Shown piece after piece: positions 30,053 through 39,184 of a stretch of DNA of 64,000 nucleotides. Every line of letters starts with the position of its first letter. The first letter of the stretch is position 1. A model generated the notes under the pieces. That model saw only the letters and a program-made list of their open reading frames with translations, searched no databases and was not told the origin of the DNA. Position numbers and translations under genes: made by a program. Origin of the DNA: an uncultured Bacteroidales bacterium (GTDB lineage: Bacteria > Bacteroidota > Bacteroidia > Bacteroidales > P3); assembly GCA_947175635.1 (NCBI GenBank), contig CAMWNM010000004.1:1-64000 (forward strand), written 5' to 3'.

Positions 30053-30074
30053 AAACCATCAAAATCAAAACATC

Positions 30075-32201
30075 ATGAAACGATTACACTTTATCATGAA
30101 AGCGGCTTTCGTTCCTGTGCTTCTGATTTCCGCCGGTTTACTGACCGGTTGTGAAAAAGAAGGCAGCAAGAAAGATCCCAACGAATCTGCCGCCAACTCG
30201 ATTGTCTTGAAAAGGAGCTCTGGCAACAAAGGTAGATTGCAGATTGTAAAACAGAGCAAAAGACTGCCCAAAAGACATCGGTTGGCTTTCGTCGCCTCTA
30301 TTTCCGCGCCCCAGGATCGGCAGGATCTGATGTGGTCGGCCACCTCGGTTGCCGTCAATCCCAACAATACGGCCGAAAACAACATCGTTTACGTAACATG
30401 GCATTCCAACTATCAGGCACAGAATCCCGCAACACAGTGGGGCGGCGCTATCGATATCGTAAACATGAATGCCGCCGAACCCACGCTCACCTCCTACATC
30501 AATTCCGGAAAGGGCCTGAAGTTCAATCATGTTCTTTATTCCGGCAATAGATTGTTCCTTTCGGTTACCAGCTCCGAATGCGGCGGGGCCATCGGCCGCG
30601 CGGAACTGAACGCGGACGGAACGGAAATTATCGGAGAGAGCCATATCGACCGCATCGGTTTTCCGGGTGCTTCGGTAAATGCCACGGCCGAATACAATGG
30701 CCAGATGTTGGCCGTATCGGGCTATCGTGGCACCTATGCCACCTTTAACGCCAATATGGAACCGATGCCTTACAATTACATCTCCCCCGAAAAGAACGAA
30801 ATCGAGCCCATGACCGAAGATATGTCTGGTTTTGGTGGAAAATACGTGCTCTCGGCCAACGGTACCGCCTACGTGCTGTATGATTCCGGCGAAGGGGCCA
30901 TCATCGAAGACATGAACGGCAACAAAACCGAGATCGGTGTGAAACTCACCTCCGCCATGAAAGACAGGGAAGTTTATAATGAAACCACCGGTGAATGGGT
31001 GCTTACAGGCGAAACGAGCAACCACTACGGCAAACACACCATGGCCATCAAAGGCGATTATGCTTACGTGGCCTGCGGCTACAACGGCTTGGTGGGCGTG
31101 AACCTCTCCACCGGCGAACAAGTTGTAAACAACAACCTGATGACCATCGGTCTGTGCGCATATGAAGACTATCTCTTCACCGCCACCGCCAGTGGTTTGC
31201 GCATCTACGAAATCCAAGACAACGGTGCCCTCAACCTCTATGCGTTCGAAGTGGAATCCTACGATGAAACCACCGGTATGCCCACTTCCGATATTCCTGC
31301 CAGCATCGAAACCAGCCTGCGCCACTCACCCAACTTCGTTGCCTACGATCCGGCCACGGGCTACATCTATGTAGCTTACGGACAGACCGGGGTACGTGTG
31401 TACAAGTTCAGAACGGACGATACCCCCGATGCCCCCGTTACGGACGGTGGCGTAGATATGGGCGGCGACATCCTCTGGGCTACCGAAGACCTCGAAGGCT
31501 ACTACGCCTGGGGAGAAATCTTCACCGCGCAGGATCAAGCCGGCACAAGCTTCACATACAACGGAACAACCTATACCAACGACGGCAGTTACTACACCTT
31601 TTCCGGCACCAACAAAACTTCCTATACGGACTATACCAACTACAAATTCTTCGACAATACGGCCAAACTGACCAAATACACCTGGCGCCACACCAACGCG
31701 GCGTTGTCGGAAGACGGTCTTACGGTATTGGAACCCCAGGACGATGCAGCCGTAGTACGTAAAGGAGACGGCTGGCGTATGCCTACTGCAGAAGAATGGG
31801 TTGCCCTGATCAACGAATGCCAAAATGAAGGCAGCATCGAAGAAACAACGCAGGACGGGGTTAAAGGTCTGCTCTTCACCGCTGCAAACGGCAACACGAT
31901 CTTCCTGCCGCAAACCGGCTATTACAATTACTCCGGTGAATTGAAAAACACCACCGACTACTATTATTGGACTTCCTCTTTGAGCACACAGATAAACCGT
32001 AACAGCGATACGCGTGAAAATCTTCCCGGCGGGTTCATCACCGGAGGAGACATTGCCAGAAGCTGGTGCGATGAATCTCTGGCCACCGTGTTCATTGCTT
32101 ATTTTGCCTACGGCAATCTGTATATTCAAAAACAGGGAAACGAACTGAACGGCTTTGACCGTTGCTACGGCATGAAAATTCGTCCCGTAAAAGACAAATA
32201 A
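30075..32201 (+). CDS. Beta-propeller/FISUMP-like lipoprotein, second paralogue
   Basis: A 708-residue tandem paralogue of the preceding protein, 22 nt downstream. It has the same plan: lipobox LLTGC, propeller-like region with TSVAVNPNN and YAYVACGYNGLVGVNLSTG, a short Thr/Pro/Asp linker, and the FISUMP-like end with GYYAWGEIF, GWRMPTAEEW, IFLPQTGYY, YWTSSL and MKIRPVKDK. Most of the alignment is clearly similar, while lipoprotein tails, the linker and the FISUMP loops differ. This points to an old duplication kept for two related ligands or for a heteromeric surface layer. It is the last gene before a strong terminator. The start at 30075 excludes 13 residues that overlap the end of the first paralogue. 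Confidence 0.75.
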   Translation: MKRLHFIMKAAFVPVLLISAGLLTGCEKEGSKKDPNESAANSIVLKRSSGNKGRLQIVKQSKRLPKRHRLAFVASISAPQDRQDLMWSATSVAVNPNNTAENNIVYVTWHSNYQAQNPATQWGGAIDIVNMNAAEPTLTSYINSGKGLKFNHVLYSGNRLFLSVTSSECGGAIGRAELNADGTEIIGESHIDRIGFPGASVNATAEYNGQMLAVSGYRGTYATFNANMEPMPYNYISPEKNEIEPMTEDMSGFGGKYVLSANGTAYVLYDSGEGAIIEDMNGNKTEIGVKLTSAMKDREVYNETTGEWVLTGETSNHYGKHTMAIKGDYAYVACGYNGLVGVNLSTGEQVVNNNLMTIGLCAYEDYLFTATASGLRIYEIQDNGALNLYAFEVESYDETTGMPTSDIPASIETSLRHSPNFVAYDPATGYIYVAYGQTGVRVYKFRTDDTPDAPVTDGGVDMGGDILWATEDLEGYYAWGEIFTAQDQAGTSFTYNGTTYTNDGSYYTFSGTNKTSYTDYTNYKFFDNTAKLTKYTWRHTNAALSEDGLTVLEPQDDAAVVRKGDGWRMPTAEEWVALINECQNEGSIEETTQDGVKGLLFTAANGNTIFLPQTGYYNYSGELKNTTDYYYWTSSLSTQINRNSDTRENLPGGFITGGDIARSWCDESLATVFIAYFAYGNLYIQKQGNELNGFDRCYGMKIRPVKDK

Positions 32202-32253
32202 GCGGTTCATTTCCTCTTGGCCGTGCGGTCAAGACACTAAAATCCCTTGAGAG

Positions 32254-32291
32254 CAAAGGCCGCTCATTATGAAAGGGCGGCCTTTGTTTAT
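32254..32291 (+). terminator. Terminator closing the export operon
   Basis: The perfect 10-bp stem CAAAGGCCGC / GCGGCCTTTG is separated by 13 nt and followed by TTTAT. It stands 52 nt after the second lipoprotein and 27 nt before the histidine kinase. It probably separates the structural genes from the regulatory genes, although no good promoter is visible in the few bases before the kinase. Confidence 0.75.
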
Positions 32292-32317
32292 ATCGGAAGA
32301 AGCAACAGAACTATCCC

Positions 32318-35300
32318 ATGCTACACAAATTTTCCACACCCGTTTTCAAATACCTCCCTTCCTGCCTGAACCGGAAGCGCTTGCTTCTGGCCTGCATTTT
32401 GATTTTGCCGTTTTTCTTTCCCGGAACGGCTTCCGGACAACAAAAAAGATTAGGCGTCATCAGTGCCTATCATGAATCCGCACCTTGGCCCAAGGATCTT
32501 TTCACAGCAGTCAGTTTAAATTTAGCCGATCGGTCCGATATCATTATCGATCCCGTTTACATGAACGCCTCGCTCATTACCGACGAGAACTATCTCAACC
32601 GTACCATCGACGGCGTATTCCAACATTTCAAAAACAACAAACCCGACTACTTGCTTCTAATCGGCGGTATGACCATCACCCTACGCGACCGCATCGTGGA
32701 GGAATGGGGCGATATTCCGATGGCGATGATTTCCAAATCAGACAAATACGGCCCCCGCAACTATTATATCACCAACGATACCGCATTCATTTCGGATCAA
32801 ATGCTTCGCCCGATGGCCGACCTGCAGGGCCGGTACAACCTTACCCTTGTTCAATTTCCCGATCTGGACACGGCCACTACGGAAATGATGCTGCGAATGC
32901 AGCCTCAGATGCGGAAACTGGTTATCCTCTCCGACCCCAGTTACCAAAACCGGCACATGGCCACGAATATTCAGAAGTATCTGGCCATCAACCATCCCGA
33001 GATAACGAGCGAATGGCTTATCAGTAACAACGAAAACGTTACGCGCCTCCAATCCTATCTCACCAAATTCAATCCCGAAGTGGGATTATTGCTATGCTCC
33101 TGGTTCTACAGCCGCACCGGCACTCTCGGAGCCCAAGAAGTTCTCTCCGGAGGCGTTTCCCTGATGCCCGTTGTCAACCAACCCGTTTTCACCTTGCGGG
33201 AATCCTATCTGAAAGACGGAGCCCTCGCCGGCTACTTTCCCGACTTCGAACAAATCCGCAACTCGGTCAACAACATCATCGACAGCATGTTGAAAGGCGC
33301 CTCCATGCGCACCATTCCTTTCATCACCAGCAAAGACCTGAACGCAAGCCCAATTGTCGATTACACACAACTGCAACAAAAACAAATCCCTGCCTCGCTT
33401 TGTCCGTACAACACGAAGTTCATCAACAAACCGGTTTCTTTTTGGCAACGTTACAAATGGCAGATTGTATTGGTGTTTTTCATACTCATCGCCTTGATTC
33501 TGCTTGCATGGATCTGGCTATACTACCAACACAGGCAGATCAATTATCTGAAACTGCATCAAAACCTCATCGACAACATGCCTATCGGTTATACCCAGGC
33601 CGAAGTTTTGTTTTCCGAAGAAGGCGATGTTACCGACATACAGTATCACTCGGGCAACAACTCCTTCAAGACGCTGTTGAAAGAGAATGCCATTCCCGGC
33701 AAACCCGACAAGCTTTTCCCCGCCGAATATATATCAGGCTTCACGCAGACTATGCTGAAGACGCAAATGCCTGTAAGCTACACCTATTACTTCAACCAAA
33801 CCGATTCCTATTACGAGTTCCGCCTATATCCGCCAAAAGGAGAAAAACCCAACGAGGGCAAGATCGACATCGAGCTTTTCTGCATCAACGTCACCACACG
33901 CAGCAAAGCCGAAAACGATCTTCGGCAACTTACCCAGAAATTGGATCTGACCTTGAATCTGGCCCATATCATTCCCTGGCGTTGGGACATAAAGGAACAC
34001 AAAATCTACTGCGAGGCGCAACGGATCCTCAAACATATCGATGTAAAGGCACATTACTCCAAACGGCATGCCGCCTATGTAATCGATGAAACCGACTATC
34101 TGGACAGAATTCATCCCGACGACATCGAGCGGATCAACACTATCTTCCACAATATTTACGAAGGCCGCGCCTCCTATGCCAAAACCGAATTCCGATTGCT
34201 CTCTTCCAAAGAAAACGCACATATCTATTGGCTGGAAATCAACGCTTCCGTTACCGCTTACGATGAGCAGCATCATCCCTCCGCTCTGTCGGGTTCCCTC
34301 TTGCTTATCACCGAACGCAAAAAAAAGGAGCAGGCTTTGATAACGGCCCGTGAAAAGGCGGCCGAATCCGATCGCATGAAATCGGTGTTTCTGGCCAACA
34401 TGAGCCACGAAATACGTACCCCGCTCAATGCCATCGTGGGCTTTTCGGATTTGATCGGCCGCACCGATGATGAAGCCAAGAAACAAAAGTTCATGAACAT
34501 CATCAAAACCAACAACCAACTGCTTCTCCAACTCATCAGCGATGTGTTGGATCTTGCCAAGGTGGAAGCCAATACGCTTGATTTCTACTATCAGCCGGTG
34601 GATTTGAACGAACTTTTGCAAACCATCGAAAAATCGGTAAGTCTGCGTGTCAAACCCGAAGTGAAACTCACCTGCATTCTCGGGGCCGAGAAATGTATTA
34701 TACAGGGGGAACCCAACCGTCTCTCGCAGGTTTTGATAAACCTGCTTACCAACGCGAATAAATTTACCACACAAGGCCGTATCGACTTCGGATATGCACT
34801 GAAAGGCAAGGAAATCTATTTCTTTGTAAAAGACACCGGACTGGGTATATCCAAAGAGAATCAGGCAAAACTGTTCCAACGGTTTTCAAAGCTCAATAAT
34901 TTTGCCCAAGGCACTGGATTGGGTCTTTCCATCTGCAAGGGAATCATCGAAAAGATGGAAGGCCATATCGGTATGGAATCCGAAGGCGAGGGTTGCGGAA
35001 GTAAATTCTGGTTCACCATTCCCTACCTGCCCGTCAAAGACGAGACAACGGAAGCGGCAACGGAACAGCAACCCGTCAAAACGGTGAAGAAAAAGAATAT
35101 AACCATTCTTGTTGCCGAAGACAACGAAAACAATTACATGCTCTTCCAATCCATTCTCGAGCCCGAGTACAAACTGATCCACGCATGGGATGGAAAAGAA
35201 GCCGTGGAAATGTTCAAAGAGCAGAATCCGCAACTTATCCTGATGGACATCAACATGCCGAAAATGGACGGATACGAGGCCACCCGGGAAATCCGCAAAA

Positions 35301-35467
35301 TCTCGGCCAGCGTTCCCATCATCGCCATTACGGCATACGCTTTCGCCTCCGATCAGAAACGGGTGCTTGAAAACGGATTCAACGGTTTCATGCCCAAGCC
35401 TATCGAAGCAGACAGACTTTTGGGTGAGCTCAGATCCATTATCGGAAAAAGCTTTATCCTCCTATAA
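32318..35467 (+). CDS. Hybrid sensor histidine kinase with periplasmic sensor
   Basis: A 1049-residue membrane sensor kinase. A signal/anchor helix (about 21-40) is followed by a periplasmic region (about 42-370) resembling the ABC-type substrate-binding-like sensors of Bacteroidetes kinases (KRLGVISAYHESAPWPKDL, KPDYLLLIGG). A transmembrane helix spans 381-403, followed by PAS-like sequence to about 660. HisKA has MSHEIRTPLNAI (phospho-accepting His697) and HATPase_c has NLLTNANKF, DTGLGIS and GTGLGLSIC. A C-terminal receiver has VAEDNENN and LILMDINMPK (Asp977) and KPI. It lacks a DNA-binding domain, so output must pass to another protein. The short receiver protein encoded 26 nt downstream has a nearly matching receiver. 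Confidence 0.92.
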   Translation: MLHKFSTPVFKYLPSCLNRKRLLLACILILPFFFPGTASGQQKRLGVISAYHESAPWPKDLFTAVSLNLADRSDIIIDPVYMNASLITDENYLNRTIDGVFQHFKNNKPDYLLLIGGMTITLRDRIVEEWGDIPMAMISKSDKYGPRNYYITNDTAFISDQMLRPMADLQGRYNLTLVQFPDLDTATTEMMLRMQPQMRKLVILSDPSYQNRHMATNIQKYLAINHPEITSEWLISNNENVTRLQSYLTKFNPEVGLLLCSWFYSRTGTLGAQEVLSGGVSLMPVVNQPVFTLRESYLKDGALAGYFPDFEQIRNSVNNIIDSMLKGASMRTIPFITSKDLNASPIVDYTQLQQKQIPASLCPYNTKFINKPVSFWQRYKWQIVLVFFILIALILLAWIWLYYQHRQINYLKLHQNLIDNMPIGYTQAEVLFSEEGDVTDIQYHSGNNSFKTLLKENAIPGKPDKLFPAEYISGFTQTMLKTQMPVSYTYYFNQTDSYYEFRLYPPKGEKPNEGKIDIELFCINVTTRSKAENDLRQLTQKLDLTLNLAHIIPWRWDIKEHKIYCEAQRILKHIDVKAHYSKRHAAYVIDETDYLDRIHPDDIERINTIFHNIYEGRASYAKTEFRLLSSKENAHIYWLEINASVTAYDEQHHPSALSGSLLLITERKKKEQALITAREKAAESDRMKSVFLANMSHEIRTPLNAIVGFSDLIGRTDDEAKKQKFMNIIKTNNQLLLQLISDVLDLAKVEANTLDFYYQPVDLNELLQTIEKSVSLRVKPEVKLTCILGAEKCIIQGEPNRLSQVLINLLTNANKFTTQGRIDFGYALKGKEIYFFVKDTGLGISKENQAKLFQRFSKLNNFAQGTGLGLSICKGIIEKMEGHIGMESEGEGCGSKFWFTIPYLPVKDETTEAATEQQPVKTVKKKNITILVAEDNENNYMLFQSILEPEYKLIHAWDGKEAVEMFKEQNPQLILMDINMPKMDGYEATREIRKISASVPIIAITAYAFASDQKRVLENGFNGFMPKPIEADRLLGELRSIIGKSFILL

Positions 35468-35492
35468 CTTTTAACCGGAAAATCCTATCGCC

Positions 35493-36146
35493 ATGACAAA
35501 AGAACAGCTTGAGGCTTTTTTGAAGAATATACGCACACCGCTGAACATGATTCTGGAGTACGCCAGACAGATTGCCGAAACGGATAACGGAGAGACCCGA
35601 CGGCTCTATGCCGGCATCATAGAGACCAACAGCACACTGCTGCAACAACTCCTGAAAACGCTCGACAACGAACAGCCGTCGGATCCGGCACCCGCTCCGG
35701 CTGCAAGCGTGCAGGCCGTAAGCCAACCTGCACCCGTTCCGCCCCCTGCACCGGCAGAACCCAAAAAGGAAATGATCCGGAAAGAACCCGGTGACCGCCC
35801 CACCCTTCTGATTGCCGAAGACAACGAAAACAACTATCTCCTCCTGCAGGCCCTCCTGGAAGACAACTATCAACTTATTCACGCATGGGATGGGGTGGAA
35901 GCGGTGGAACTGTTCAAAGAACACCAACCCCGCCTGATTCTGATGGATATCAGTATGCCGAGAATGGACGGATATGAAGCCACTAAAGAAATCAGGAAAG
36001 TGTCGGATAGCGTGCCCATCATCGCCGTAACGGCATACGCCTTTGCCTCCGACAGGGAACGCATTATGGAGATCGGGTTCAACAGTTATATTTCCAAGCC
36101 TATCGATTCGATAAAGCTGGAAAACGAGATACTGCGTTTCTTGTAG
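35493..36146 (+). CDS. Receiver protein with degenerate H-box segment
   Basis: A 217-residue cytoplasmic protein. Residues 1-55 look like a HisKA dimerisation segment (LEAFLKNIRTPLNMILEYARQ), but the phospho-accepting histidine of the HEIRTPLN motif is lysine here. A Pro/Ala-rich linker (about 60-90) leads to a receiver domain (LIAEDNENNYLLLQALLE, LILMDISMPR with Asp152, AVTAYAFAS, KPI). The receiver is strikingly similar to that of the hybrid kinase just upstream, so the gene looks like a kinase copy that lost its ATPase domain and sensor. It may dimerise with, or compete for phosphate from, that kinase. No output domain is present. The gene follows the kinase by 25 nt. Confidence 0.8.
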   Translation: MTKEQLEAFLKNIRTPLNMILEYARQIAETDNGETRRLYAGIIETNSTLLQQLLKTLDNEQPSDPAPAPAASVQAVSQPAPVPPPAPAEPKKEMIRKEPGDRPTLLIAEDNENNYLLLQALLEDNYQLIHAWDGVEAVELFKEHQPRLILMDISMPRMDGYEATKEIRKVSDSVPIIAVTAYAFASDRERIMEIGFNSYISKPIDSIKLENEILRFL

Positions 36147-36224
36147 AAGCCTCCGTTTCCATAAAGCACCACGAAAAAGCGTTTTGCTTACGCCACACCG
36201 CAAACCAAGGCGGATGGACACCGA

Positions 36225-37085
36225 CTATTTCTTGCAGAATTTTGCCGCTGTCCAGCGCTCATGCGCCACATGCCGGCGGTAAAACAGGCGGCAAGCGTTG
36301 CACGCACGCTCGACAATCTCCATATCCTCTTCGTAGAATCCGCTTAGATAGAGCGTGCCGCCCACCGGCAGCACCGCTGCGTAAGAAGCCATATCCCTTA
36401 CCAAAATATTGCGGTTTATATTGGCCAGTACACAATCGAAACGCATATTCTCCAAAAGGGCGGCATCCCCCAACTTGATTTCCACCTGCGGCCGAACAAC
36501 CTTGTTCCGGTCGATAGCCTCCCTATTGCGGTTCACATTTTCCAGCGCATTGCGATAAGCCCATTCGTCCACATCGATTCCCAACACACGCTCCGCTCCC
36601 TGCATGGCGGCCAGAATCCCCAAAACCCCCGTTCCACACCCCATGTCCAGCACTGCCTTACCCACCGGAGGTTCTTCCTCCAAAAAGCGTATCATAAGCG
36701 AAGTGGTGGGATGATGCGCCGTACCGAACGACATTTTGGGCTCTATCTCGATGTTGTATTTCACTTCCGCCAGCGGCGTATGGAAGGGCGCATGCACAAA
36801 GCAGAAATTCCCGAAACGCACCGGCTCGTAAGAACTTTCCCACACCGCGTTCCAATCCCGGTCGGGAATCAACTCATCCTTGCGTTCTTCTATGGGTGCA
36901 TACCCAGCCAGAACCGCATCGATTTCCCCCCGCCGTCTTTCATATTCCGGCTGCGGAATATAGGCCGTCAATAGGTTCCCTTCTGTTTCAAAACTTTCAA
37001 AGCCCGCGCCGGCCAAGGCATCCACACATAGATCGGTGTCGATTTCACTCATGGCATGGCGGAGTTTAAGGGCGATGTAGTTCAT
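36225..37085 (-). CDS. prmA: Ribosomal protein L11 methyltransferase
   Basis: A 286-residue SAM-dependent methyltransferase that trimethylates ribosomal protein L11. The N-terminal substrate-recognition domain (about 1-95) is followed by the catalytic domain with motif I VLDMGCGTGVLGILAA, motif II VLGIDVDEWA and the motif IV region CVLANINRNIL. The segment KMSFGTAHHPTT corresponds to the family's FGTGxHxTT motif, with Ala in place of Gly. It is the last gene of the reverse operon DUF1599, BT_3928, tpiA, prmA, 6 nt after tpiA. Confidence 0.93.
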   Translation of the reverse strand: MNYIALKLRHAMSEIDTDLCVDALAGAGFESFETEGNLLTAYIPQPEYERRRGEIDAVLAGYAPIEERKDELIPDRDWNAVWESSYEPVRFGNFCFVHAPFHTPLAEVKYNIEIEPKMSFGTAHHPTTSLMIRFLEEEPPVGKAVLDMGCGTGVLGILAAMQGAERVLGIDVDEWAYRNALENVNRNREAIDRNKVVRPQVEIKLGDAALLENMRFDCVLANINRNILVRDMASYAAVLPVGGTLYLSGFYEEDMEIVERACNACRLFYRRHVAHERWTAAKFCKK

Positions 37086-37091
37086 ACCGGC

Positions 37092-37874
37092 CTATTCAAA
37101 AGCGTTGATGATGCGGATAAAATCATCGGCTTTCAAGGAAGCGCCTCCAATCAGACCGCCGTCGATATCGGGACAGGCAAACAACTCCGGTGCCGTAGCC
37201 GCATTACAGCTGCCACCATAGAGCAAGGTAGTCTGGCGTGCCATTTCCTTGCCGTATTTCTCCTGTATCAGGTTGCGGATAAACGCATGTACTTCCTGCG
37301 CTTCGGCAGGCGTGGCCGTCTTGCCCGTACCGATGGCCCATACAGGTTCATACGCTATCACCAAACGGGCAAAATCAAGCGGTTTGAGTTGAAACAGACT
37401 CTCGGCAAGCTGTTTTTCTATCACCTTGAAATGATTGCCCGATTCCCTTTCTTCCAAAGATTCGCCACAGCACACGATAGGCACGATTTCGTTTTGCAGG
37501 AGGATCTCCACCTTGCGCGCCACCTGCTGGTTGGATTCGGCATAATACTTGCGGCGCTCCGAATGCCCCACGATACAGTATTCAACATTCATCGAAGCCA
37601 GCATGGAGGCCGATATCTCTCCCGTATAGGCGCCTTTGTCGTGTTCGTTCACATTCTGGGCGCCCACACTGAAATACACCTGATTCTCATCTTCTTCCGA
37701 TGTACCCAAATCGTAGGCCATCTCCAGATAAGGCGCGGGCGGACACACAACCACGTCCACATCATGCCCCTCCAGCTCCTTATCGAGGCGATCCACCAGC
37801 TCGTCCAGCAATTCCTCGGCCTCCTGGAAGTTCATGTTCATTTTCCAGTTGCCGGCCACCATTTTTCTTCTCAT
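37092..37874 (-). CDS. tpiA: Triosephosphate isomerase
   Basis: A 260-residue glycolytic enzyme interconverting dihydroxyacetone phosphate and glyceraldehyde 3-phosphate. All catalytic landmarks are present: NWKMN (Lys), YCIVGHSERR (His), AYEPVWAIGTG (Glu in the TIM signature) and the phosphate-binding LLYGGSCNAATA and GLIGGASL. The GGSC-N-A version of the GGSVxPxN motif is a mild variation. I start it at 37874 (MRRKMVAGNWK), because the ORF track's extra 28 residues overlap the end of the preceding gene. It lies between BT_3928 and prmA. Confidence 0.97.
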   Translation of the reverse strand: MRRKMVAGNWKMNMNFQEAEELLDELVDRLDKELEGHDVDVVVCPPAPYLEMAYDLGTSEEDENQVYFSVGAQNVNEHDKGAYTGEISASMLASMNVEYCIVGHSERRKYYAESNQQVARKVEILLQNEIVPIVCCGESLEERESGNHFKVIEKQLAESLFQLKPLDFARLVIAYEPVWAIGTGKTATPAEAQEVHAFIRNLIQEKYGKEMARQTTLLYGGSCNAATAPELFACPDIDGGLIGGASLKADDFIRIINAFE

Positions 37875-37903
37875 AGCTTTCGGTTTTAGCGATTTTTCGG
37901 TTT

Positions 37904-39184
37904 TCAGAATGCGGCGAAATCCACGCATTCCGGAGCGGGAAGCCGTCTCCAATCCCACAGTTTCAGCACACGGGCGCTTTTAAGCAACACTATGCCCGGA
38001 TTAGACCTTATAATGGCCTTTATCGCGGTATTGTCCGCATAATAAAACGGAAAATCCGTCAAGTCATATTCCTTCCTGATGCTTTCGGCCTTTTCCACAG
38101 GAGAGGCGGTCAGAAAACAGCTTTCATAGCCGGCTTCCCTCATACGGCGCACGAAAGCCGCCGTTTTTTCCAGCCCCTTTTTATCGGCGGCATCCAAATC
38201 ATATACGGCTATCAGAAACAGGAAGCCCTCGCGTTCCAATAAATCGCGGGTGATGTCATAGCCCGGATCTTCCTCTTCGGATTTTTCCAGAATATTGATG
38301 TTGGCCTTCTTGGGATTGGGGTCGAAATCCCGGCGCGAAACGAATGTCCATTCCGCCAACCATCCGGCATCCGAAAACGGACAATCCTCCATCAGATATT
38401 CTTTCTCCTCTCCTGTGGCTTGGTTGCGGTAGGTTAGATAATGCGCCACCGGAAGCGGATTTTCAGGAAAAAGCCGCTCGCCTTCTTTCCAATCGAGAAA
38501 ATTGACAACCGGCAGGTATCGGTAGTTGTATGACTCAAAGCCGAGAAACAGCACTACCGTAGCCACGGCAATACCCAGATCCACCCGCGGGGGCTTATGA
38601 CTTTTCACCCTATTCTGCGCGAACAGCAACACCAGCACGCAGGCATCCAGCACCAGATTCTTGTAGAACGTCTGCCAGTTGGTAATCACCCATGCCTTGC
38701 CGAAACAACCGCAATCGGGCACAGGTTCGGCAACGACATCGTACCAGGTAACGCATGTAAAGAAAAGCATCATCAATGCCGCCAAACGCACCATAAACTT
38801 AAAACGCACATTGCAAATCAACAGCACCCCTACCGTGAATTCCACCAGATTGAGCGCGAATGAACCCAAGAGGGAAAGCCCCGTAAGCCAGGGCATATTG
38901 TATGCTTCCAGATAATCATGAATCTGGTAGGCGGTACCCAGCGGATCCACGCCTTTGGAAAAACCCGAGAATACGAAGACCGCCCCCACCAGCGTGCGGA
39001 CTATCACCACGACCGAATAGGAAAAATATTTGCGGTTCACGATACAGAAGAGCAGATCAAGCACCAACACGCCTAAAAAGAGCAGGCTTTTCTCAGGAAC
39101 GAACGGAATGGCGGCCGCGGCCGCAAGGGTCAAAAGCAGGATGCCGTAAGAGGGAATCCAGGCAGGAAGGGATGTGCGGTTCAT
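37904..39184 (-). CDS. BT_3928-family DoxX-like membrane protein
   Basis: A 426-residue inner membrane protein. Residues about 10-215 contain six or so hydrophobic segments with a DoxX/MauE-like core (VRTLVGAVFVFSGFSKGVDPLGTAYQ) and a CGC motif in VPDCGCFGKAWV. The C-terminal part (about 235-426) has a thioredoxin-like flavour (FLFLIAVYDLDAADKKGLEKTAAFVR) but no CxxC. The family is conserved in Bacteroidales directly before tpiA, and its function is unknown. A redox role is suggested by the CGC motif and MauE-like topology. Its start codon overlaps the stop of DUF1599 by one base (TAATG), so the two are translationally coupled. Confidence 0.85.
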   Translation of the reverse strand: MNRTSLPAWIPSYGILLLTLAAAAAIPFVPEKSLLFLGVLVLDLLFCIVNRKYFSYSVVVIVRTLVGAVFVFSGFSKGVDPLGTAYQIHDYLEAYNMPWLTGLSLLGSFALNLVEFTVGVLLICNVRFKFMVRLAALMMLFFTCVTWYDVVAEPVPDCGCFGKAWVITNWQTFYKNLVLDACVLVLLFAQNRVKSHKPPRVDLGIAVATVVLFLGFESYNYRYLPVVNFLDWKEGERLFPENPLPVAHYLTYRNQATGEEKEYLMEDCPFSDAGWLAEWTFVSRRDFDPNPKKANINILEKSEEEDPGYDITRDLLEREGFLFLIAVYDLDAADKKGLEKTAAFVRRMREAGYESCFLTASPVEKAESIRKEYDLTDFPFYYADNTAIKAIIRSNPGIVLLKSARVLKLWDWRRLPAPECVDFAAF

